DNA from: Streptomyces sp. AP-93
GTDB lineage: Bacteria > Actinomycetota > Actinomycetes > Streptomycetales > Streptomycetaceae
NCBI RefSeq assembly: GCF_022808175.1
Contig: NZ_JALGBX010000015.1
Span: 1-64,000, forward strand
Length of the DNA stretch: 64,000 nt
Direction: 5' to 3'
Shown: piece after piece, positions 42,984-52,121 of the stretch
How positions within the stretch are numbered: the stretch's first letter is position 1
Layout of the letters: each line of letters opens with the position of its first letter
Position numbers and translations under genes: made by a program
Notes under the pieces: model-generated
Databases searched by the model: none
The model's input: only the letters and a program-made list of their open reading frames with translations
Told to the model about the DNA's origin: nothing

Positions 42984-43110
42984 CCGTTCCCCGGGCTCCG
43001 CCCGGACCCGGTCCTCAAACGCCGGACGGGCTGGAATTGCCGCTGCGCGGCAAAATTCAGCCTCGCCGACATTTGAGGCGCGGGGTCCGGGGCGGAGCCC
43101 CGGGGAACGG
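42984..43110. repeat. long imperfect inverted repeat between convergent genes
   Basis: Arms begin CCGTTCCCCGGG on each strand and run about 55-60 bp inward through CTCCGCCC, GGACCC and CTCAAA to a GGCTG-AATT core, with scattered mismatches. The same family appears at 56179-56352, and partly near 23530-23640 and 46640-46700. It probably serves as a bidirectional terminator for the SPFH gene and proS. Confidence 0.8.
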
Positions 43111-43130
43111 GGGGACTTCGCCCCGCAGGG

Positions 43131-44834
43131 TTACGCGCCCGTGGTCAGGCGGGACAGGGCCTCCGTCAGGGGGAGTTCCTCGCGGGTGCCGGAGCGGCGG
43201 TCCTGGAGTTCGACCACCGACTCCGCCGAGCGGCGGCCCGCGACCAGGATCCAGGGGACCCCGATGAGCTCCGCGTCCGTCAGCTTCACCCCGGGTGACA
43301 GGCCGGGCCGGTCGTCCAGGAGGACGCGGAGACCGGCCCCGGACAGGGACTCCGCCGCCGACTCCGCCAGCGCGAGCGGCACCGCCTTGCCCGCCGCCAC
43401 GACGTGGACGTCGGCCGGGGCGACCGCGGCGGGCCAGCACAGGCCCCGCTCGTCCGCCGTCTGCTCGGCCAGCGCGGCCACCGCGCGGGAGACGCCGATC
43501 CCGTACGAGCCCATCGTGACCCGGACCGGCTTGCCCTCCTTGCCGAGGACGTCGAGCCCGAAGGCGTCCGCGTACTTCCGGCCGAGCTGGAAGATGTGCC
43601 CGATCTCGATGGCCCGGTCGAGCCGCAGCCCGGCGCCGCAGGACGGGCAGGGGTCGCCCTCCTCGACGACGACCACGTCCAGGTACCGGTCCACCTCGAA
43701 GTCGCGCCCGCAGACCACGTTCCGGGCGTGCGTGTCCGGCTTGTTGGCCCCCGTGACCCAGGAGGTGCCCGGCGCGACGCGGGGGTCGGCGAGGTAGCGG
43801 ACCTTCTCCAGGCCCTGCGGGCCCACGTAGCCCCGTACGAGGTCGGGCCGGCCGGCGAAGTCCTCCGCCGTCACCAGCTCCACGACCGCCGGGGCCAGGT
43901 GCTCCCCGAGCTTGCCGAGGTCGACCTCCCGGTCACCCGGGACGCCGACGGCGGTGATCTCGCCGTCCACCTTCAAGAGGAGGTTCTTCAGCGTCGCGGA
44001 GGCGGGGACGCCCAGGTGCGCCGCCAGGGTCTCGATGGTGGGGGTGTCGGGGGTCGGGATCTCCTCCAGCGGGCCGTGTTCCCCCGCGGCCGGGGTCAGG
44101 GCGAAGGTCACCGCCTCCGTGTTGGCCGCGTAGCCGCACGAGGGGCAGTCCGCGAAGGTGTCCTCGCCGGCCGGGGCCGGCGCGAGGAACTCCTCCGACG
44201 CCGATCCGCCCATCGCGCCCGACACGGCCGACACCACCCGGTGGTCGAGGCCGAGCCGCTCGAAGATGCGTACGTAGGCCTCGCGGTGGAGCCGGTAGGA
44301 CTCCGCCAGGCCCTCGTCGGACACGTCGAAGGAGTACGAGTCCTTCATCTGGAACTCGCGGCCGCGCAGGACGCCCGAGCGGGGCCGCGCTTCGTCCCGG
44401 TACTTGGTCTGGATCTGGTACAGCATGACCGGCAGGTCCTTGTAGGACGTGCACTGGTCCTTGACCACCAGGGTGAAGATCTCCTCGTGGGTGGGTCCGA
44501 GCAGGTAGTCCGCGCCCTTGCGGTCCTTGAGCCGGAAGAGCAGGTCCCCGTACTCCGACCAGCGCCCGCTGACCTCGTACGGCTCCTTCGGCAGCAACGC
44601 CGGGAGCAGCACTTCCTGCGCCCCGATCCCGTCCATCTCCTCGCGGACGATGCGCGAGACGTTGTCCAGGACCCGCTTGCCGAGCGGCAGCCAGCTCCAC
44701 ACTCCGGCGGAGCTGCGCCGGACGTAACCGGCCCGGACGAGCAGGCGGTGGCTGAGGGTTTCCGCGTCGGCGGGGTCCTCGCGGAGGGTCTTGGCCATGA
44801 GGCGGGACATGCGCTGCACGTGTTGCGTTGACAT
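43131..44834 (-). CDS. proS: prolyl-tRNA synthetase (bacterial type)
   Basis: ProRS charges tRNA-Pro. The product is 567 residues of the bacterial form: class II motifs (LLPALLPKEPYEVSGR, GPTHEEIFTLV, RPRSGVLRGREFQMKDSYSF), an inserted editing domain in the middle (about 225-400, with VPASATLKNLLLK), motif 3 (GSYGIGVSR) and the anticodon-binding domain. ATG 44834. It converges on the SPFH gene. Confidence 0.96.
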   Translation of the reverse strand: MSTQHVQRMSRLMAKTLREDPADAETLSHRLLVRAGYVRRSSAGVWSWLPLGKRVLDNVSRIVREEMDGIGAQEVLLPALLPKEPYEVSGRWSEYGDLLFRLKDRKGADYLLGPTHEEIFTLVVKDQCTSYKDLPVMLYQIQTKYRDEARPRSGVLRGREFQMKDSYSFDVSDEGLAESYRLHREAYVRIFERLGLDHRVVSAVSGAMGGSASEEFLAPAPAGEDTFADCPSCGYAANTEAVTFALTPAAGEHGPLEEIPTPDTPTIETLAAHLGVPASATLKNLLLKVDGEITAVGVPGDREVDLGKLGEHLAPAVVELVTAEDFAGRPDLVRGYVGPQGLEKVRYLADPRVAPGTSWVTGANKPDTHARNVVCGRDFEVDRYLDVVVVEEGDPCPSCGAGLRLDRAIEIGHIFQLGRKYADAFGLDVLGKEGKPVRVTMGSYGIGVSRAVAALAEQTADERGLCWPAAVAPADVHVVAAGKAVPLALAESAAESLSGAGLRVLLDDRPGLSPGVKLTDAELIGVPWILVAGRRSAESVVELQDRRSGTREELPLTEALSRLTTGA

Positions 44835-44935
44835 GACGGGAGGCTACCGGGGGCTCCGGGGGCAGCGGAAACCGTTTGCGGCCCACGGGGGCAGGGTCTG
44901 CGGGGTGAGGGCTTGCGGGGTCAGGGCGTACGGGG

Positions 44936-45508
44936 TCAGGGCCTGCGCAGCGGCAGCGGGGCGCCCATGACGGCGTACGGGAGGCTCGCGCTCGGGAAGA
45001 GCACCTGGCGGGCGAGGTCCGTGTAGCCGAGGGAGCGGTAGAGGCCGCGGGCGGGGCTCTCGGTGTCGATCGCGGAGAGGATCGAGCGGTCCTCGGCGGC
45101 GGTGTCGGTGATCAGGGTGATGAGGGCGCGGCCGACGCCCTTGCCCTGGAACCCGGGGTGCACGTGCAGCTCGGTGATCACGAAGGAGCCGTCGAGCCAG
45201 CCCTCGTGGCCGCCGGTCCGCAGGTAGGGCTCCACGACTCCGGACCACCAGTGCGTGCGGTCGTTGGGCATGCCGTAGACGAACCCGGCGAGCACCCCGT
45301 CCTCGGTGAACGCGCCGAGCGCGCGGGCGCCGCGGCAGGTCATGTGGCGCTGGACGATGTAGCGCCGGATGCCGACCTCCTCCTCGCTGAGCCCGAAGGC
45401 CAAGGCCTGTACGCGCAGGGCCTCGTCGACCCTGGCGGCGAGGTCGAGGGGCCCGATGCGCAGTCCGGCGGGCCGGCCGGGGTCGTCTCCCGCGGGGGTT
45501 GGCATCAT
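44936..45508 (-). CDS. GNAT-family N-acetyltransferase
   Basis: A 190-residue protein with the acetyl-CoA-binding signature HPGFQGKGVGRALI followed by ARGLYRSLGY. The substrate is unknown. ATG 45508 and the next ATG 45505 are equivalent. Between it and proS lie three copies of a 15-bp G-rich direct repeat (about 44896-44945) that run to the stop codon. Confidence 0.85.
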   Translation of the reverse strand: MMPTPAGDDPGRPAGLRIGPLDLAARVDEALRVQALAFGLSEEEVGIRRYIVQRHMTCRGARALGAFTEDGVLAGFVYGMPNDRTHWWSGVVEPYLRTGGHEGWLDGSFVITELHVHPGFQGKGVGRALITLITDTAAEDRSILSAIDTESPARGLYRSLGYTDLARQVLFPSASLPYAVMGAPLPLRRP

Positions 45509-45594
45509 GCGGCGACCTTACTGGCCGACCGTGGGGTCGAACAGGAAGATCGGAGCAGGACGCTCACATCGCCGCGCCCGGAGCGGCGCTGCGC

Positions 45595-46440
45595 TCAGAA
45601 CAGCACGCTCATGAACGCGCCGACCTCGCGGAAGCCGACCCGGCGGTAGGAGGCGCGCGCGGCGGTGTTGAAGTCGTTGACGTACAGGCTGACCACGGGG
45701 GCCACGTCCCGGAGCGCGTAGGCGACGACGGCGGCCATCCCGGTCTCGGAGTACCCGCGGCCACGGAACTCGGGGGCCACCCAGACGCCCTGGATCTGGC
45801 AGGCGCGGGAGGTCGCTGCGCCGATCTCGGCCTTGAAGAGGACCTTGCCGTCCTGGACGCGGGCGAAGGAACGGCCGCCGGCGACCAGCTCGGCGACCCG
45901 GGCCTGGTAGAGCAGGCCGCCGTCGCCGGTCATCGGGGAGATGCCGACCTCCTCGGTGAACATGGCCACGCAGGCGGGCATGATCAGGTCCATCTCGTCC
46001 TTGCGGATCCGGCGGACCCGGGGGTCGGCGGTCACCGTGGCGGACGGCTGCTCCATGACCATGAGCGGCTGGCGGGAGCGGACGTCGCGGGCCGGGCCCC
46101 AGCTCGGCTCCAGGAGCTGCCAGAGCAGCCCCGTGGCCTCGGCGGGGCCGACGATGGAGGAGCAGCGGCGGCCGGTGCGCCGGGCACGGTCGGCGAAGGC
46201 CCGTACCGCGTCGGGTCCGGCGCAGACGGGCACCAGGTTGGCGCCGGCGTAGCAGAGCGAGCGGAGCTCTCCGTCGGCGTACCAGCCCCACATCTCGCCG
46301 CCCAGGCGCCACGGGTCGAGCCCGGCGATCTGGACCCGGGAGGTGACGAAGGCGTTCTCGACCGGCTCGCGGCCGAGGATGTCGAGCGCGGCGTCAAGAT
46401 CACTGGGCTCAAGGACCCGGGTGGTGGTCTGCGTCAACAC
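45595..46440 (-). CDS. GNAT-family acetyltransferase with a DUF4081 N-terminal half
   Basis: A 281-residue protein. The N-terminal half (LEPSDLDAALDILGREPVENAFV, GEMWGWYADG) is the DUF4081 type found in actinobacteria. The C-terminal half is a GNAT domain with QIQGVWVAPEFRGRGYSETGM and VNDFNTAARASYRRVGF. GTG 46440 follows GGTGAGG and gives the MLTQTT start usual for the genus; the frame is open to 46713 through repeat sequence. Substrate unknown. Confidence 0.88.
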   Translation of the reverse strand: MLTQTTTRVLEPSDLDAALDILGREPVENAFVTSRVQIAGLDPWRLGGEMWGWYADGELRSLCYAGANLVPVCAGPDAVRAFADRARRTGRRCSSIVGPAEATGLLWQLLEPSWGPARDVRSRQPLMVMEQPSATVTADPRVRRIRKDEMDLIMPACVAMFTEEVGISPMTGDGGLLYQARVAELVAGGRSFARVQDGKVLFKAEIGAATSRACQIQGVWVAPEFRGRGYSETGMAAVVAYALRDVAPVVSLYVNDFNTAARASYRRVGFREVGAFMSVLF

Positions 46441-46772
46441 TGGGGCCTCACCATGCAAGTCTGCTGATCTCCGCACTGTACCCGGACCGGGTTCCGGATG
46501 CCGCTCGGCCCCTTCGGGGGCCTCGGCGGCCGGCACATCCGGTGGCCCCCACCGGCCGCCAGGGTCGGGGTGCCGTACGGTCACCGAAGCGGGCGGCTGC
46601 GCGGAGCCCGTGCGGGCCGGCGGCGGACCCTGCGGGGCTGTCCCCTCCCCGCCCTTCCCCGTTCCCTGGGGCTCCACCCCAGACCCCTGGCCCTGCGGAC
46701 CCGCCCCGCGCAAAGCGACGGGCCCGGGGCGGCCTTCGCGGCCCCGGGCCCGTCACCGTTCAACCCGCGGAG
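46441..46772. other. ispG-acetyltransferase gap with a partial intergenic repeat
   Basis: No gene. At about 46640-46700 a fragment of the long intergenic repeat family is recognisable (CCGTTCCCTGGGGCTCCACC and onward). A 14-bp perfect hairpin (46717-46730 with 46741-46754, GACGGGCCCGGGGC arm) stands 19 bp past the ispG stop and is its terminator. Confidence 0.7.
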
Positions 46773-47930
<1,158 letters not shown>

Positions 47931-48048
47931 CTGCTGTGCAACCCCAAGGTGTGGATATAGGTGCCGGGATCGGCGGGCCCCAGCGTCCGAGATTACGCCA
48001 ACCAGCACGTCTCCCGCGCATCGCAGGGGGTGTGCCACCCGAACGTAG

Positions 48049-48077
48049 GGAGCCGGGCACGATGCGTGCCCGGCTCC
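48049..48077. terminator. hairpin after rseP
   Basis: GGAGCCGGGCAC (48049-48060) pairs perfectly with GTGCCCGGCTCC (48066-48077), loop of 5. It lies between the rseP stop and the ispG start, so ispG probably has its own promoter in the remaining 118 bp. Confidence 0.75.
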
Positions 48078-48127
48078 GGTCCGGATGCTGTACGGGTGTC
48101 CCGTACGACGATCCGCCGATCTTTCGA

Positions 48128-49429
48128 TCAGGTGATTTTGATGGGGTTGACCACGTCCGCGGCCAGCACCAGCAACGTGAAGCAGAGGAAGACCCCGGCC
48201 ACCACGTACGCCGCGGGCATCAGCCTCGCCACGTCGAACGGGCCCGGGTCGGCGCGCCGGAAGACCCGGGCGAAGGCCCGCCGCACCGACTCCCACAGGG
48301 CGCCCGCGATGTGCCCGCCGTCCAGGGGCAGCAGGGGCAGCATGTTGAACAGGAAGAGGGAGAGGTTGAACATGCCCAGGACGTTCAGCATGATCGACAT
48401 CCGCTGCTCGCTGGGAATGTCCAGGTTCGCGATCTCCCCGTTGATCCGGGCCGCGCCGACGATGCCCATCGGGGAGTCGGGCTCCCGCTCGGCGCCGTTG
48501 AAGACCGAGTTCCACAGGGCCGGGATCTTGCCCGGGAGCTGGGCCAGGCCCTGCAGGCTGCTCTGGACGACTTCGCCGACCCGGTCCGCGGACTGGGTGA
48601 AGGTGAGCGGGGCGATCACGGACTTCGGGCCGACGCCGAGGTAGCCGGCCGAGACGTACTCGCCCTTGACGTAGCCGCCGTGGCCGTCGGTCTTGCCCAC
48701 GCGGTTCTCCACGAGGCTCGCGTGGAGGGTCACCCTCTGCCCGTCGCGCAGGACGGTGAGGGTGGCGGGTCCGATGGTGTCGCGGATGTTCTTCTGCAGG
48801 GTGGCCCAGTCCTCGACCGGCTTGCCCTGGAAGCCCACGATCTTGTCGCCGACCAGCAGGCCGGCGGCCTTGCCCGGGGCCGCCGGGTCGCCGGCCCGGC
48901 ATTCGTCGCGGTTCTCGCTCTGCTTGATGACGCAGTCGGTGACGGTCTGGACCTGGGTGGTCGTCTGCTGCACCCCGAAGGTCATCCACACGCCGAAGAA
49001 GATCGCCATCGCCAGGACCAGGTTCATGAACGGTCCCGCGAACATCACGATCACGCGCTTCCACGGCTTGCGCGTGTAGAAGAGCCGCGATTCGTCGCCC
49101 GGCTGCAGTTCCTCGTACGCCGCCGAGCGCGCGTCCTCGATCATCGAGCGGAACGGCGACGTGAAGCGCGCGGTGACCTTGCCGTCCTCGCCCGGCGGGA
49201 ACATCCCGATCATGCGGATGTACCCGCCCATCGGGATGGCCTTGAGCCCGTACTCGGTGTCGCCCTTCTTGCGCGACCAGATGGTCCGGCCGAAGCCGAC
49301 CATGTACTGGGGCACGCGGATGCCGAAGAGCTTGGCCGTGGAGAGGTGGCCGAGCTCGTGCCAGGCGATCGAGAAGAGCAGCCCGACCGCGAAGACGAGC
49401 ACGCCGATCAAGGTGAGCAGTACGGTCAT
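48128..49429 (-). CDS. rseP: RIP metalloprotease, site-2 protease family (RseP/Rip1-like)
   Basis: An M50 intramembrane zinc protease that cuts membrane-bound regulators such as anti-sigma factors. The product is 433 residues. HELGH is at residues 24-28 in the first membrane helix, a single PDZ domain lies mid-chain (GLLVGDKIVGFQGKPVEDW), and the second metal-ligand motif reads NMLPLLPLDGGH. It overlaps the dxr stop by 4 bp (ATGA). Its substrate here is unknown. Confidence 0.94.
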   Translation of the reverse strand: MTVLLTLIGVLVFAVGLLFSIAWHELGHLSTAKLFGIRVPQYMVGFGRTIWSRKKGDTEYGLKAIPMGGYIRMIGMFPPGEDGKVTARFTSPFRSMIEDARSAAYEELQPGDESRLFYTRKPWKRVIVMFAGPFMNLVLAMAIFFGVWMTFGVQQTTTQVQTVTDCVIKQSENRDECRAGDPAAPGKAAGLLVGDKIVGFQGKPVEDWATLQKNIRDTIGPATLTVLRDGQRVTLHASLVENRVGKTDGHGGYVKGEYVSAGYLGVGPKSVIAPLTFTQSADRVGEVVQSSLQGLAQLPGKIPALWNSVFNGAEREPDSPMGIVGAARINGEIANLDIPSEQRMSIMLNVLGMFNLSLFLFNMLPLLPLDGGHIAGALWESVRRAFARVFRRADPGPFDVARLMPAAYVVAGVFLCFTLLVLAADVVNPIKIT

Positions 49430-50679
49430 GCGCGCGCCTCCACGGCGGCCCGCGCCGCCATCTCCTGTGCCCGGGCCCTGGCCCAGGTCTCCGCTTCAAG
49501 GACGTCCGCGACGGTGAGGGAAGTTCCCCGGGCGGGCGTTCCGTGCTCATCGACCACGGCAGAGACCGTATCCATGATTGCTGTGAACGGGAGCCGACCG
49601 GCCAGGAAGGCCTCTACGCACTCCTCGTTCGCCGCATTGAACACGGCGGGCGCGGTCCCGCCCAGCGCGCCGACGTGCCGGGCCAGGCCCACCGCCGGGA
49701 AGGCCTCCGTGTCCAGCGGGAAGAACTCCCAGGTGGACGCCTTGGTCCAGTCGAAGGCGGTGGACGCGTCCGGGACCCGCTGGGGCCAGCCTAGGCCGAT
49801 CGCGATCGGGCCGCGCATGTCCGGCGGGGTGGCCTGGGCCAGCGTGGAGCCGTCCGTGAACTCCACCATGGAGTGCACGTACGACTGCGGGTGGACCACG
49901 ACCTCGATCCGCTCGAAGGGGATGTCGTAGAGCAGGTGCGCCTCGATGACCTCCAGCCCCTTGTTGACCAGGGTCGCCGAGTTGACGGTGATCACCGGGC
50001 CCATCGCCCAGGTCGGGTGGGCCAGGGCGTCCTGCACCGTGACCGAGGCCAGCTCGGCGCGGGTGCGGCCGCGGAAGGGCCCGCCGGAGGCGGTGACCAC
50101 GAGCCTGCGCACCTCGGCGCGGGTGCCCGCGGCGAGGGCCTGGAAGAGCGCCGCGTGTTCGGAGTCGACCGGGATGATCTGGCCCGGCTTCGCCAGGGCC
50201 TTCACCAGCGGGCCGCCGACGATCAGCGATTCCTTGTTGGCGAGGGCCAGCGTCCGCCCGGCCCGCAGCGCGGCGAGGGTGGGCGCGAGGCCGATGGAAC
50301 CGGTGATGCCGTTGAGGACCGTGTGGCACTCGGAGGCGGCGAGCTCGGTCGCCGCGTCCGGTCCGGCGAGGATCTCGGGCAGCGGCTCACCGGCGCCGTA
50401 CTCGGCGTCCAGCGCCTCCTTGAGGGCCGGTACGACGTCTTCGCGCGCGACGGCCACGGTCTTCACGCGCAGCAGCCGGGCCTGCTCGGCCAGCAGCGCG
50501 ACCCGGCCGCCGGCGGCGGACAGGGCGGTGACCCGGAACCGGTCCGGGTTGCGCAGGGCGAGGTCGATGGCCTGGGTCCCGATGGACCCCGTGGAGCCGA
50601 GGATGACGATGTCCCGACGGCCGGCCGCGGGGTCGAAGAGGAGGTGCGGATCGGCAAGGGGGAATGGGCGGTCGCTCAT
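49426..50679 (-). CDS. dxr: 1-deoxy-D-xylulose-5-phosphate reductoisomerase
   Basis: Dxr makes MEP from DXP, the committed step of the MEP pathway. The product is 417 residues with NADPH motif GSTGSIGTQAIDL, ANKESLIVGG, the metal-binding VDSEHAALFQ and the substrate loop ITVNSATLVNKGLEVIEAH. ATG 50679 lies 19 bp behind the unknown gene, suggesting one transcript ending in rseP. Confidence 0.96.
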   Translation of the reverse strand: MSDRPFPLADPHLLFDPAAGRRDIVILGSTGSIGTQAIDLALRNPDRFRVTALSAAGGRVALLAEQARLLRVKTVAVAREDVVPALKEALDAEYGAGEPLPEILAGPDAATELAASECHTVLNGITGSIGLAPTLAALRAGRTLALANKESLIVGGPLVKALAKPGQIIPVDSEHAALFQALAAGTRAEVRRLVVTASGGPFRGRTRAELASVTVQDALAHPTWAMGPVITVNSATLVNKGLEVIEAHLLYDIPFERIEVVVHPQSYVHSMVEFTDGSTLAQATPPDMRGPIAIGLGWPQRVPDASTAFDWTKASTWEFFPLDTEAFPAVGLARHVGALGGTAPAVFNAANEECVEAFLAGRLPFTAIMDTVSAVVDEHGTPARGTSLTVADVLEAETWARARAQEMAARAAVEARA

Positions 50680-50698
50680 GGACCCATGTTGCCGCAAC

Positions 50699-52018
50699 TC
50701 AGGGGCGCCCGGACACGGAGCCCCCCTCCGTGACCCGAAGGAGAAGGTGCGGGAGCGTCCCGGCGAAGTCCGGGAGGGTACTGGCCACCCGCCACCAGGC
50801 GTCCGGATCGGAGCCGAGGGCCAGCGCGAACAGCCGGTCGGCCTCGGCCCGAGCGGCGAGCACCGGGGCGGACGGCTCGTGGCGGTCGGGGTGGTCCACG
50901 TCACCCAGCCAGTGGTCCTCGTCCAGGGCCCAGCAGGCGGGCGCCTTGTGCCGGATCACGTCCTGGCCGGTGAGCAGCCCGCGGGCGAGGCAGTCGCGCA
51001 CCCACCGGATGTCCTCCTGGACGGACTCCATGGGCACCGCGAGGCTGGCCAGGGCCAGTTCGCGGTCCACCCCCGCGACGGGCTCGGAGCCCCCGGGCGC
51101 CACGGAGCGCACCGCTTCGGCGAGCCCGGGGACCGGTGGTCCTCCGGCGGGCTCCGGCAGGGTGCCGCGCACGATCCGGGCCACCAGGGCCGGCAGGGTC
51201 CCGGGGAAGGCGGGGGCGTGGCGCAGCAGCTCCGCCCAGAGCCGGGGGTCGTCGCGCAGGGGGCGCAGCGCCCGGGCGACGGCCGTGCGCATCCCCGTCC
51301 GTTCGGGCAGGCTCCAGCGCAGGCCGCGGGCCCCGGTCAGGTCGGTGAGCAGCAGGGCGCGGTGTGCGGGGGCCACGTGGGCGACGAGCTCCTCGTGCGT
51401 GACCCGGCCCATCCGGACGGCGCGGACGGCGGGCCGGTGCCAGGAGCGCATCTCCGGCGCCGCGGTGGCGAGCAGCCCGTGGAGGGTCTCCCGGGGCAGG
51501 TCCTCGACGAGCAGCAGGGCTTCGACGGAGCCGGCCGGCAGCGGCCGGCGGAGGTGTTCGGCGAGCAGCAGCTCCGGGTCCGGGTGGTGACGGAGCGCCA
51601 GGATGTCCAGCGGGACCCGCGGCCCGCGCCGGCCGTGCCGGCGGAGCAGGCCGATGAGCTCGGCCGCGGTGAGCGGCCCCTCGGCGGGGTCCCGGCCGAG
51701 CTCGGCGCGGAGCACCGGCAGAAGTTCCGGCGGCGTCCGGCGGCGGGCGTACCGGGCGGGCCCGGGCAGGCCGGGCAGCGGCCGGCCCACGACGCGGGGG
51801 TTGCGGGCGACGTAGGTCCGGTCGGCCGCGCCTCCGTGGCGGAGCAGCAGGGTGACGGTCGAGGCCGCCAGCCATTCATCCCGGCACAGGTACTTGAAGG
51901 TGGGCTCGTCGAGCCGGCCGATCATGTCGGTGACGACGTGGTCCGGTGCGTGGCGCAGCACGTGCGCCACGCACCAGGCCAGCCGTCGGCTGGTGCGGTC
52001 TTCCTCGGCCGTCGGCAT
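50699..52018 (-). CDS. 439-residue protein of unknown function
   Basis: Soluble, Leu/Arg/Pro-rich and probably all-helical, with repeated segments of the type RRPLPAGSVEALLLVEDLPRE that could be HEAT-like units (rejected as a firm call). No signal peptide, membrane segment or catalytic motif is evident. Third positions are strongly GC, supporting coding. ATG 52018 has no strong ribosome site. The 3' end is 19 bp from dxr, so it probably shares its transcript, but nothing ties it to isoprenoids. Confidence 0.75.
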   Translation of the reverse strand: MPTAEEDRTSRRLAWCVAHVLRHAPDHVVTDMIGRLDEPTFKYLCRDEWLAASTVTLLLRHGGAADRTYVARNPRVVGRPLPGLPGPARYARRRTPPELLPVLRAELGRDPAEGPLTAAELIGLLRRHGRRGPRVPLDILALRHHPDPELLLAEHLRRPLPAGSVEALLLVEDLPRETLHGLLATAAPEMRSWHRPAVRAVRMGRVTHEELVAHVAPAHRALLLTDLTGARGLRWSLPERTGMRTAVARALRPLRDDPRLWAELLRHAPAFPGTLPALVARIVRGTLPEPAGGPPVPGLAEAVRSVAPGGSEPVAGVDRELALASLAVPMESVQEDIRWVRDCLARGLLTGQDVIRHKAPACWALDEDHWLGDVDHPDRHEPSAPVLAARAEADRLFALALGSDPDAWWRVASTLPDFAGTLPHLLLRVTEGGSVSGRP

Positions 52019-52121
52019 CGTTCTCGTCCGCCTCGCGCTGTGCTCGTACGCGTACCAGTACCCGTACCGGTACCCCTACTCATCCTCGTACATCTGTCCG
52101 ATGTCCGGCGATGATTTCAGG

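Noticed and set aside
50699..52018. HEAT-repeat protein call
   Set aside because: Helical periodicity is suggestive only; no repeat alignment could be made by eye.
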